A DNA stretch of 64,000 nt from JBGQAS01 sp964498605 (GTDB lineage: Bacteria > Chloroflexota > Anaerolineae > Anaerolineales > Anaerolineaceae). This document shows positions 9,043-17,504 of the stretch, one piece after another. Both the position numbers and the translations under genes were made by a program. Numbering within the stretch: the first letter of the stretch is position 1; each line of letters begins with the position of its first letter. The notes under the pieces were generated by a model. That model was given only the letters and a program-made list of their open reading frames with translations. It searched no databases and was not told the DNA's origin. Where the stretch lies: assembly GCA_964498605.1 (NCBI GenBank), contig CAZCHK010000002.1:1-64000 (forward strand), read 5' to 3'.

Positions 9043-10113
9043 ATGGAAACCGACGAAACCCGCGTGGTGGATCCTGGTCGCAAGCCTGACGACAGGATTG
9101 AGCTTTCATTGCGCCCGCGGCGCCTGGCAGAAATTATTGGGCAGATACAGCTTGTAGAGAATTTGCATATTATCATCACAGCGGCGCGTCAGCGGAAAGA
9201 GCCGATAGAGCACGTCTTGTTTTATGGACCCCCGGGCCTTGGAAAAACCACACTTTCCCATGTGATCGCCAACGAGATGGAAGTGAACATAAAAGCCACA
9301 GCCGGACCTGCCATCGAGCGAGCGGGTGACCTGGCAGCCATCCTGACGAATTTGAAGGCGGGAGACGTATTGTTCATCGACGAGATCCATCGATTGGGGA
9401 AGCCCATAGAGGAAATTTTGTACCCTGCCATGGAAGATTGCGCGCTGGATCTGATGATTGGCAAGGGACCTTCAGCACGCGCTCTGCGGCTGAAACTGCC
9501 TCCCTTCACGCTGATCGGCGCAACGACCCGGTTGGCGCTGATGAGCGCTCCTCTTCGGGCACGTTTTGGTGCTGTGTTTCGCGTGGATTATTATGATATG
9601 AAAGCCATGCAGGAAATTGTCCGGCGTGCGGCGATAATATTAAATGCGCAGGCGGATGAGAGCGGGGTATACGAAATAGCATTGAGAGCGCGCGGGACAC
9701 CAAGAGTGGCGATACGCCTGTTGAAGCGTGTGCGCGATTTTTCCCAGGTCAAAGCAGATGGCCTGATAAACAAACAGATTGCGGTGGATGCCTTGACCCT
9801 GCTGGATGTGGATGATCAAGGATTGGATGAGATTGATCGGAAGGTGATTCGGACGATCATTCAAAAATACAACGGCGGACCTGTCGGGCTTGCCACGATC
9901 GCTGCGTCCATCAGCGAAGAACCAGATACGATCATGGAGGTCGTAGAACCTTATCTGATGCAGCTTGGTTTCGTGGAGCGAACTCCCCAGGGCAGGGTCG
10001 CCACGATGCTGGCCTATGAGCACATCCATGTACCATATCCAGATGACAAAACAGAAAATCAGCTCTCATTGTTCAGGAACAATCATTCCCCGGACAGTGC
10101 TGATAAAAGCTGA
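9043..10113 (+). CDS. ruvB: Holliday junction helicase subunit RuvB
   Basis: AAA+ motor that drives branch migration of Holliday junctions with RuvA. The 356-residue protein begins with the typical LRPRRLAEIIGQ segment, then Walker A GPPGLGKTT, Walker B LFIDEIHRL, sensor 1 GATTR and the arginine-finger region APLRARFG, and ends in the winged-helix domain (GGPVGLATIAASI; RTPQGRVAT). A hydrophilic tail of about 20 residues follows. RuvA and RuvC are not in the window; a RuvX gene lies at 40.9 kb. The queA gene follows 15 bases later. Confidence 0.97.
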   Translation: METDETRVVDPGRKPDDRIELSLRPRRLAEIIGQIQLVENLHIIITAARQRKEPIEHVLFYGPPGLGKTTLSHVIANEMEVNIKATAGPAIERAGDLAAILTNLKAGDVLFIDEIHRLGKPIEEILYPAMEDCALDLMIGKGPSARALRLKLPPFTLIGATTRLALMSAPLRARFGAVFRVDYYDMKAMQEIVRRAAIILNAQADESGVYEIALRARGTPRVAIRLLKRVRDFSQVKADGLINKQIAVDALTLLDVDDQGLDEIDRKVIRTIIQKYNGGPVGLATIAASISEEPDTIMEVVEPYLMQLGFVERTPQGRVATMLAYEHIHVPYPDDKTENQLSLFRNNHSPDSADKS

Positions 10114-10128
10114 ACCCAAATTACACGC

Positions 10129-11148
10129 ATGAAAACCAGTGACTTTGATTATCACCTGCCGCAGGAGCGGATCGCACAAACCCCTCTGGAACCCAGGCAT
10201 TCATCGCGGCTGCTCGTCCTGGACAGAGGAACAGACGAACTTGAGCATACTGTTTTTTGGGAACTGGATAAGTATTTAAATCATAAAGACGTACTGGTGA
10301 TCAACCGCACCCGAGTGATTCCCGCCAGGTTGTTTGGGAAAAAGACTTCCGGTGGAAGGGTCGAGGTTCTCCTCTTATCAAAAAAGGAGCCCGTGGTATG
10401 GGAAGCGCTGATCGGGGGAAAAAAGATGGGCACGGGGCGCGAGATAGTATTTCTGGATGATCTCAGCGGGGTGATCGTTGGAGAAATGGAGGGCTCCAGG
10501 CGGTACATACGGTTTTCAAAACCAGTCGAGAAATACCTTCAGCGAATCGGGGAGATGCCCTTACCGCCTTATATCCACACGCGCCTTGAGGACCAGGAGA
10601 GGTACCAGACAGTTTATTCAAGAACAAATGGATCAGCTGCCGCCCCGACCGCAGGGCTGCACTTCACTGCAGAGCTGATCGGAAAACTTCAACAAAAAGG
10701 GATCGTTTTCGCAGAGATCACGCTGCATGTCGGATTGGATACATTTGCACCTGTTCGCGAGGATGATCCTGGACAGCATCAAATTCACAGTGAATGGTGC
10801 GAGCTTGACAGAAAAAACGCGCAGCTCATCAATGCGGCAAAAGAAAACGGGGGCCGCGTTGTCGCAGTGGGCACCACCACTGTCAGGACGTTGGAATCAG
10901 CGTTTGCCGCGGAGGACACAACACAGGTCGTTGCCGAGTTTGAAGGATCCACCAGACTCTTCATCCTTCCTGGGTATCAATTCAAAGTTGTGGACGCGAT
11001 GGTGACAAATTTTCACCTGCCTAGGTCAACGCTTGTGATGCTGGTCAGCGCGTTCGCGGGGAGGGACAGGATCCTCTCAGCTTATCAGGAAGCTATTGAT
11101 AAGCAGTACAGATTCTTTTCGTTTGGGGATGCGATGCTGATCATATGA
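10129..11148 (+). CDS. queA: S-adenosylmethionine:tRNA ribosyltransferase-isomerase
   Basis: Transfers and isomerises the ribosyl part of SAM onto preQ1-tRNA to make epoxyqueuosine in the anticodon. The 339-residue protein has the family N-terminus (FDYHLPQERIAQTPLEPR), VLVINRTRVIPARL, PLPPYI, the PTAGLHFT motif and HVGLDTFAPVR. It follows ruvB by 15 bases and overlaps the uracil-DNA glycosylase start by four bases (ATGA). QueG, the next enzyme of the pathway, is also in this window at 43.3-44.4 kb. Confidence 0.96.
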   Translation: MKTSDFDYHLPQERIAQTPLEPRHSSRLLVLDRGTDELEHTVFWELDKYLNHKDVLVINRTRVIPARLFGKKTSGGRVEVLLLSKKEPVVWEALIGGKKMGTGREIVFLDDLSGVIVGEMEGSRRYIRFSKPVEKYLQRIGEMPLPPYIHTRLEDQERYQTVYSRTNGSAAAPTAGLHFTAELIGKLQQKGIVFAEITLHVGLDTFAPVREDDPGQHQIHSEWCELDRKNAQLINAAKENGGRVVAVGTTTVRTLESAFAAEDTTQVVAEFEGSTRLFILPGYQFKVVDAMVTNFHLPRSTLVMLVSAFAGRDRILSAYQEAIDKQYRFFSFGDAMLII

Positions 11149-11840
11149 TCCATGATGATTGGGAATCACTCAACAAAAAACTGCTCAGATGTGACCGGTG
11201 TCAGCGTTTGGTGGCATGGCGGGAATTGACCGCCAGCAGGAAGCGCAGAGCATACCTCGATCAAGAATACTGGGGGAAGCCCGTCCCGGGTTTCGGGGAT
11301 CCCAACGCCCGGATATTGGTCGTGGGGCTGGCCCCGGGAGCGCACGGCTCCAATCGAACCGGGCGCATGTTCACGGGAGACTCCGCGGGGAGTTTCCTGT
11401 ACAGGGCACTGTACAGAGCCGGTTTTTGTAACAAAGCAGAGTCAAAATCCAGAGAAGACGGGCTCAGGCTGAACGAATTGTTCATCTCAGCTTTGTGCCG
11501 ATGTGTTCCCCCTGGGAATCGACCCGCGCAGGATGAAATTCAAAACTGCCGGTCCTACCTTCAGTCTGAGGTCAGGTTATTAGAACATCTGGAAGGAATC
11601 GTCTGTTTGGGGCGTCTGGCTTTCGACGAGATCAGGACCTGGCCTTTCATATCACCCGGGCAAGAAAAATATCTGAGATTTTCTCATCACAGCTTTTTTG
11701 ATCTGGAGAATTCATCGCTGTGGGTAGCAGCAGCATACCATCCCAGCCAGCAGAACACGCAGACAGGACGGTTGACTGAGCGAATGTTTGATCAATTCTG
11801 GTCAGATGTTCGATCACGGTTGAGGGATACAGTCAGATGA
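11145..11840 (+). CDS. Uracil-DNA glycosylase, family 5 (UdgB-like)
   Basis: Excises uracil and other deaminated bases from DNA in base-excision repair. The 231-residue protein has motif 1 GLAPGAHGSNRTGRMFTGD, typical of family 5 because it lacks the Asp/Asn catalytic residue of families 1-2, and motif 2 HPSQQNTQTGR. Cysteines at CDRC (16 and 19), CRCVPPGN and NCRSYL fit the [4Fe-4S] cluster of this family. It is coupled to queA by ATGA. Its 3' end overlaps the convergent large GH13-like gene by 27 bases. Confidence 0.88.
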   Translation: MIHDDWESLNKKLLRCDRCQRLVAWRELTASRKRRAYLDQEYWGKPVPGFGDPNARILVVGLAPGAHGSNRTGRMFTGDSAGSFLYRALYRAGFCNKAESKSREDGLRLNELFISALCRCVPPGNRPAQDEIQNCRSYLQSEVRLLEHLEGIVCLGRLAFDEIRTWPFISPGQEKYLRFSHHSFFDLENSSLWVAAAYHPSQQNTQTGRLTERMFDQFWSDVRSRLRDTVR

Positions 11841-14800
11841 TGCTGTCCTTCCCAACGCGGAGATTAATTGATGAACCTGGTAGCCCGAGCTCTTATCAGC
11901 GTTCTCAAGGTCATTCAGGAATTTCTCGCTGCTGAATAACCTTTCTAGAATCAACGAAGCGGACACCTGTGCTGAATCTGCTCTATCAAAAACCGCAAGC
12001 ACTTTCACCCACTGGATGAATTCCGCCAGACGTTCCTTGTTGTACCAGAGAACTTCCTGATAGCGATTGATCCCAAGAAAATTTTGAGTGATTTCATCCT
12101 GGAACCATTCCTTGACCATGTGCTGCAGGGGCATTTGTCTGGATCGTTGAAGCCAATACTGCTGTCCGATCAACAGTCGGATTGTCAACAGGTGATTGTT
12201 GATTTGGCTCTCATCTTCACCCAACTCCAGGTACAGATTTCGAAGGATCTTCGCGAATCCCCATTCATCGAACCAACTGGCTGATTGCATTTCGGACGGG
12301 GAGCCATTCACCAATTCTCCCCAAGCGTGTGTGAACAGCCACCCGATAAGCGTCTCGACCCGTTCTTTGACAAAGAATTTCGACCACTTGTTTGATAAGG
12401 CGCGGTACTTCTTGCTTTCTGGATATGGAAATCTTGTCCGGAGTGATCTGACGGATAGTGCCAATTCCAGCTTTGCCAGTAACGATTTTTCTAAAGGAGT
12501 GTCGTTCAAGGGGATTGCCAGCAGATGCTCGATTCCTGCGATCATGTTGTGGAATTTCGATTTTGCTTCCTGAAGCAGAGGTTTTGGCAGTAATGGGCTG
12601 GAAGGGCTGATGAGATTGCCGAGTAAATAATTTACGAATCCTGCGTTGGCCAGTTCGTGGAACGGTTTTTGAACGGGGGCGAGTACAAGTTCTTTGATGG
12701 CATCCTCGATTCGAGGAACACCCTGGCCATCAAGATATTCGGTGATCCTTTGAAAAGAGTGCCATTCATCATCCGCAATCTGCCTGAAATCCGTGAAGAC
12801 ATGCGTTTCATACCCGTTCAAGCGCATGAAAAAGCCTCTCTCGCATATGGATTCGACTGACTGGATGAACTCAAAACCCGTCACACTGTCGCGCATGATG
12901 AGGAATGTTGCGGGCTGCCGTGTGAGCTGCAACGAGTCCCACAAACGCTTGCTCACCAATTTATTCCGCTTTGATTTATCCACGTACGCTGCGGATGTGT
13001 CAATCCAGCCGCTTGTTGATGGGTAGGAGTTATTGAACATGACAAGGGCTTTTTGTTCATCAACCTGGTTGGTAAAGGCATAAACGTTTTCATTCACGCC
13101 ATTGTCCGTGGAAAAATCATACAGGCGGAAATTTTCCATGTTGGCAAACAGCGCTCTGCGGTGGAGGATTGGGAACACCTCTTTTTGGTGCCTTTTAATC
13201 AAGTCGAGATCCTCTGACTCATCCCACAGGGGTTTGTAGAACTCCATGCCGTATTTTTCGGAATAGCCTTCAACCTGTCCATGCCCGAACATTGGCAGCC
13301 CCGGCAGGGTGGACATGAGGATGCAGATCCCAAAGTATTTGTCTCCTTTTCCGAACTGTTCGACAGCGGTTCTTTCATCGGGATTGTTCATGAAATTGAC
13401 GTAGCGTTTGAGGATCTCGGGCTCAAACTCCAGGGTGTTCTTGATCAATTTGCGATAGCCCGCATTGTTCTCATCACGGAGCATGTTCATGAAGGCGCTG
13501 TTGTACACCCTGTGCATTCCCAGCGTTCGGACAAAGTAGCCTTCCATTAACCAGAATGCTTCGGCCAGTAGAAGAGTATCGGGAGCTTCTGCCGCGCAGC
13601 GATCAACGACCTCACGCCAAAACTCTGCAGGCATGGCTGCGTCGAACTGCTCTTTCGTCATGCCGTGTTCAGCGCGCGTGGGAATATCCCCTCCCGAGCC
13701 GGGTTGCGGGAACCAAAGGCGTTGATAATGTTTTTTTGTCAGTGTCATGGCGGCATCGAAGCGAATGATGGGAAATTTCCGTGCCACTTCCAGAATTGTT
13801 TGAATCACCTGCTCCCGAACGGTTGGATTGAGGTAGTCCAGCTGGGCTGTGTCGTTCCAGGGCATACTCGTGCCATCATTACCATGGTATATGTACCGGG
13901 TATCACCGCTCGAATGGTCTACGCGTTTGAATTCCACTGCGGCGTCCGTGTGATCATAATAATGATCTTCAAGATAAATTCCGATATCTGGATTTTTGGA
14001 CAGATTCTGGCCATGAAATGTATGGGAAGGATAGGGATTGTAGGGCAATTGAAGGAACCATTCTGGATGATTCATGACCCAATCCGAATCAATCCCCATG
14101 TGATTCGGAACCATGTCTGACGCTAAGCGAATGCCGTGATTCCAGGCGCGCTCTTTTAGATTTTCGTACGCTGGATGTCCACCCAGTTTTTCAGCAATCT
14201 GGTAGGCATCCAGGGAATACGCGGAGGAGATGGCATCTGGATTACCGCAGAGCTGTTTTATTTTCGCGGAAGCCTGGCTGCGCTCCCATAAACCTATCAG
14301 CCAAAGGCCCGTGAATCCCCGGTTTGCCAGTGTGTCGAGTTCCTCGTCAGGGATCTGATTGAGAGTAATGATTTCCCTTTGGTATTTCTTGGACAATTGA
14401 TTGAGCCACACGAACGCGTTTTTCGCGATCATGACCAGCCGGGGCATCCAATCCCGGTCCGGTGAGAATTTTTCTGATTCTGCGTCAAAATAACCCGCTC
14501 CTCGCGTGGGAATGGCAATCGTTCCAGCACCGAGCGCGGCTCCGCTCCAGGCTGTTTTTTCTTCTTCCTTTAACATGTCCAGGCTTCCGAGCAGTCGATA
14601 CAGGAAACTGCCTAAAAGGTCTCCCCAATGCGATCGGATGTACTCCAGCTGACCTGATAAGGAATGCGGCACGTTTACCGCTGGTGAGCGCAAAAAGGTC
14701 ATGAGATCCTGGTGCTGGGAACCAAAAGCGGGTTGAGATTCGAAGAATTTCCGAACCAACATCACGCCCCTGTGATAGTTTTTGTCATTCTGCAAAGCAT

Positions 14801-15305
14801 GATCAGATAGCAATTCCGCAAACTGATGCGCGGCGGGATTCTGGTTGGTAATCCACAGCAGGATCAGTTCCTCTAGAAGTAAATACTTGTTGCTGATTCC
14901 TTTTGTCTTGCCATTGAGGTACTCATTGGCGGAGAGTTCTTTGCGAAAGACTGCAGTGGGGGGAAATTCATGTATAAAAGTGGATAACAGCTGTTCAAAG
15001 CCTTTTTTTCCAAGGTCCTGCTCAATCAGCTTGGCTGCATTCGCCATGGCATTCTTATCCATTCGCTCTTTGTAGACTTGGATCATAAAATGAAGTATTT
15101 CATCGATTAATCCCAGGGCGTTGATCTGGCCTGCCTTGATCGCGTTTTCTGGATAGTTGAGAAGATCGCGTCTTTGGTTGATTTTCTGCGCGAATAAGCG
15201 CGCGGAGTGGAAATTGGCAAAAATCACATTGCCATCAAATGAGAAGATCGATTGATCAAACGCATACTTTTCGCGGGAATGACGTGAGATGTGAAATTCG
15301 AACAT
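11814..15305 (-). CDS. Very large GH13-like (alpha-amylase fold) protein
   Basis: The 1163-residue protein has a glycoside hydrolase family 13 barrel in its middle (about residues 285-740). Region I is DMVPNH (397-402), region II IIRFDAAM (likely nucleophile Asp517), region III LLLAEAFW (likely acid/base Glu582) and region IV FMNNPDE (likely stabiliser Asp643, with Pro where most members have His). The first 280 residues and last 400 are mainly helical and I do not recognise them. There is no signal peptide, so it probably works in the cytoplasm on an alpha-glucan, trehalose-like or sugar-phosphate substrate. It stands alone, 67 bases from the next minus-strand gene. The exact reaction cannot be told; a transferase such as a maltosyltransferase is possible. 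Confidence 0.7.
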   Translation of the reverse strand: MFEFHISRHSREKYAFDQSIFSFDGNVIFANFHSARLFAQKINQRRDLLNYPENAIKAGQINALGLIDEILHFMIQVYKERMDKNAMANAAKLIEQDLGKKGFEQLLSTFIHEFPPTAVFRKELSANEYLNGKTKGISNKYLLLEELILLWITNQNPAAHQFAELLSDHALQNDKNYHRGVMLVRKFFESQPAFGSQHQDLMTFLRSPAVNVPHSLSGQLEYIRSHWGDLLGSFLYRLLGSLDMLKEEEKTAWSGAALGAGTIAIPTRGAGYFDAESEKFSPDRDWMPRLVMIAKNAFVWLNQLSKKYQREIITLNQIPDEELDTLANRGFTGLWLIGLWERSQASAKIKQLCGNPDAISSAYSLDAYQIAEKLGGHPAYENLKERAWNHGIRLASDMVPNHMGIDSDWVMNHPEWFLQLPYNPYPSHTFHGQNLSKNPDIGIYLEDHYYDHTDAAVEFKRVDHSSGDTRYIYHGNDGTSMPWNDTAQLDYLNPTVREQVIQTILEVARKFPIIRFDAAMTLTKKHYQRLWFPQPGSGGDIPTRAEHGMTKEQFDAAMPAEFWREVVDRCAAEAPDTLLLAEAFWLMEGYFVRTLGMHRVYNSAFMNMLRDENNAGYRKLIKNTLEFEPEILKRYVNFMNNPDERTAVEQFGKGDKYFGICILMSTLPGLPMFGHGQVEGYSEKYGMEFYKPLWDESEDLDLIKRHQKEVFPILHRRALFANMENFRLYDFSTDNGVNENVYAFTNQVDEQKALVMFNNSYPSTSGWIDTSAAYVDKSKRNKLVSKRLWDSLQLTRQPATFLIMRDSVTGFEFIQSVESICERGFFMRLNGYETHVFTDFRQIADDEWHSFQRITEYLDGQGVPRIEDAIKELVLAPVQKPFHELANAGFVNYLLGNLISPSSPLLPKPLLQEAKSKFHNMIAGIEHLLAIPLNDTPLEKSLLAKLELALSVRSLRTRFPYPESKKYRALSNKWSKFFVKERVETLIGWLFTHAWGELVNGSPSEMQSASWFDEWGFAKILRNLYLELGEDESQINNHLLTIRLLIGQQYWLQRSRQMPLQHMVKEWFQDEITQNFLGINRYQEVLWYNKERLAEFIQWVKVLAVFDRADSAQVSASLILERLFSSEKFLNDLENADKSSGYQVHQLISALGRTASSDCIPQP

Positions 15306-15372
15306 AAAAAGGGCGCCTCTGTTACGCTGAAGTAATTATACAGATAAACCGATTGGATTAAGAAGAAAGCGC

Positions 15373-16236
15373 TTACACCAATTCAGGTAAGGCCAGGCAG
15401 TCTGTTGAATTGTTGTAGGTGACGCCATCAACCAACAGTCCTTCTTTTACCAAAGGTAATACGCTTCGATCCACCATCTCAGGCAGCCATTGAAACAGGC
15501 GGGACAGGTCATGACGGCTTGCGCAGCCCACTGAAAGCATGTAGCGGAGGATCAAGCTTTTTCTTGCCGAACTTTCTGAGATGTTCTGCGCTTGCGCCGG
15601 CAGATCGGGAAAGTGTCGGTGGGTCAGGTCGTAGATATACGAGTAATTCCAGGCACCCGCTTCCGCCACACCGATGGGCATGATCTTCATTTCCGACTGC
15701 AGCAAATCGATATTCTTATTAAATAAATAATCAGCGGATCGTTGACTCAAGTGAGAAAGTTTGCGCAGGTTGATCGTGTTGAGCGGCCCTTCCCTGAGAA
15801 GTGTCTCAAAGATTAGTTTCGATTCCAGGGATAACTTTCCCGCCTTGTATTGCTCCCGATAATCCTCTTCCGGATCGCCATAATTGGGGCTTAAGGCGTA
15901 AAAAGAGGGTGCCATGTCCAAGGATATGAATGTTGCCTTTCGGCGCAGCACCTTACCGTAATACCAGATGCGTTTATCAAGCGCATCATCCTTCCAGCCC
16001 CAGGTACGATGTCCCGGGTTGTCGTGCTCATTGGCCACCGGGACATCACCGGCATGAGCAGTCCAGAGGCTGGGCAGGTTGAATCCCTGGACAGGCCAAA
16101 AAAAGATGAACCCGCGCTCATTGACAAACCGCAAGGCGTCCGCGGCGTGCTTCACACGCCGTCGCGGGTCAAGGCGGAATGTGGTGGACCGGTACGCGAT
16201 CAGTTTTTGTGAATGGATGGACTTGTCTGGCATCAA
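15373..16236 (-). CDS. AlkZ/YcaQ-related winged-helix protein
   Basis: A 287-residue soluble protein rich in aromatic residues. The early segment FIFFWPVQGFNLPSLW, the GWKDDALDKRIWYYG segment and the later helical, winged-helix-like part (RKLSHLSQRSADYLFNK; CASRHDLSRLF) resemble the AlkZ/YcaQ group of DNA glycosylases that unhook interstrand crosslinks. The catalytic QxQ motif of AlkZ is not obvious, so activity is uncertain and the protein could bind DNA without cleaving. Its start overlaps the thiolase stop by four bases, so it is translated from the same message. Confidence 0.5.
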   Translation of the reverse strand: MMPDKSIHSQKLIAYRSTTFRLDPRRRVKHAADALRFVNERGFIFFWPVQGFNLPSLWTAHAGDVPVANEHDNPGHRTWGWKDDALDKRIWYYGKVLRRKATFISLDMAPSFYALSPNYGDPEEDYREQYKAGKLSLESKLIFETLLREGPLNTINLRKLSHLSQRSADYLFNKNIDLLQSEMKIMPIGVAEAGAWNYSYIYDLTHRHFPDLPAQAQNISESSARKSLILRYMLSVGCASRHDLSRLFQWLPEMVDRSVLPLVKEGLLVDGVTYNNSTDCLALPELV

Positions 16237-17390
16237 ATTGATTTGAGAATATGGGTAACGATATTCGATCCGCTGCCGCCAATGTTCTGCGTCATGCCGA
16301 TCCGAGCACCTGGTATCTGCGCCTTTCCGGCGGTGCCTCTAAGCTGCTGCACGCATTCGACGATCTGGTACATGCCGGTAGCTCCGACCGGGTGCCCGCG
16401 CGCTTTTAATCCTCCCAGAGTGGCGATTGGGATCTTTCCCGAGGGTAGTATTTCCCCATCCAGGGCCAGCTGAACACCTTTACCGGCTTCCGCGAAACCA
16501 CAGGCTTCAAGTGAAAGGGCGGACATGATCGAAAACGCGTCATGCAGCTCAAAAAAATCGATGTCCTGCGGTCCTACCCTGGCCTGTTGATATGCCTGCA
16601 GCGTGGATCGTTGGATTGCCGATAGCCAGGTCGCGTTTTCTCTGTCGTGAATGGCGAGAGTATCCGTTGCGGCTGAAGAAGCACTGACTTTGATCCTTGT
16701 CGCTCCAGCGTTGTTTCTGAGGCGTTCCATCGGCACCAAAACGGCTGCTGCCGCGCCGTCTCCCATCGGGGAGGCGTCCATGAGGTTGATGGGGTCGCAG
16801 ATCATTGCCGCTTTTTCATAGGCAGCTTTTGTGATCGGTGCCTGAAAGCGGGCAAACGGATTGTGCGCGGCGTTCGCATGGGCATTGAGTGAAAAAGCCG
16901 CGAAATCATTCTTATGCCAGCCATACTCGTGCATGTAACGCCGCATGATGAGTGCGTTTAACGCGACAAAGGACAAACCTTGATCGACTTCCCAATCCGC
17001 ATCCGCAGCGGTGGCCAGCGAAGCGGTGATCTCATCACCTGGCGAGTCTGTCATTTTTTCAACCCCGACCACCAGAGCAATTTCCAGACTTCCGGAAGCC
17101 ACCGCCATTACTCCAGACCGAAAAGCCGCCGCTCCGGAGCTGCAGGCCGCTTCGACCTTCATGCTTTCAGAAAAACGATTCCCTATCCAGTCTGCAATAT
17201 AAGGGCCGAGATGCTGCTGATGATTTGCCGATCCGGACATCATGTTTCCTACATAGACCGCATCGGCTTTCTCCAACCCAGCGTCATGCAGCGCAGAGAG
17301 GGAAGCTTCTCCTGCCAGGACGCGGAGAGAATCGTCCCAGCGTTCCTCGACTTTCACCTGACCGATCCCCAATACTGCCACTTCCCGCAT
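16233..17390 (-). CDS. Archaeal-type thiolase (acetyl-CoA acetyltransferase-like)
   Basis: This 385-residue thiolase belongs to the SCP2/archaeal branch. The nucleophile Cys lies in EAACSSGAAAF, followed by ELHDAFS and GHPVGATG with the catalytic histidines. The C-terminal motif is NIGGSGSN, without the second Cys of classical thiolases. Archaeal relatives make acetoacetyl-CoA for the mevalonate pathway, which fits the mevalonate and isopentenyl phosphate kinases near 62 kb, but a role in fatty-acid or sterol-like breakdown is also possible. ATG at 17390 with GAGAGG upstream is preferred over a TTG at 17420. No HMG-CoA synthase or DUF35 partner is adjacent. Confidence 0.82.
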   Translation of the reverse strand: MREVAVLGIGQVKVEERWDDSLRVLAGEASLSALHDAGLEKADAVYVGNMMSGSANHQQHLGPYIADWIGNRFSESMKVEAACSSGAAAFRSGVMAVASGSLEIALVVGVEKMTDSPGDEITASLATAADADWEVDQGLSFVALNALIMRRYMHEYGWHKNDFAAFSLNAHANAAHNPFARFQAPITKAAYEKAAMICDPINLMDASPMGDGAAAAVLVPMERLRNNAGATRIKVSASSAATDTLAIHDRENATWLSAIQRSTLQAYQQARVGPQDIDFFELHDAFSIMSALSLEACGFAEAGKGVQLALDGEILPSGKIPIATLGGLKARGHPVGATGMYQIVECVQQLRGTAGKAQIPGARIGMTQNIGGSGSNIVTHILKSI

Positions 17391-17470
17391 TCGACACCTC
17401 TCTGTCTGATATAGTCCCAATTTTAGTGAACAACGCTGTCAGGAACTATCAAATCTCGCTCCCGTCAGAC

Positions 17471-17485
17471 CTAGTATAATACTAG
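17471..17485 (+). promoter_or_regulatory. Palindrome over the -10 box of the CapA-like pair
   Basis: CTAGTATAATACTAG is a perfect 7-bp inverted repeat with one central A. The -10 box TATAAT (17475-17480) lies inside it, 24 bases before the ATG at 17505. A dimeric repressor bound here would block transcription. It sits in the 114-bp space shared with the divergent thiolase gene. Confidence 0.45.
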
Positions 17486-17504
17486 CGGTCCCAAGTGATG
17501 CCTG

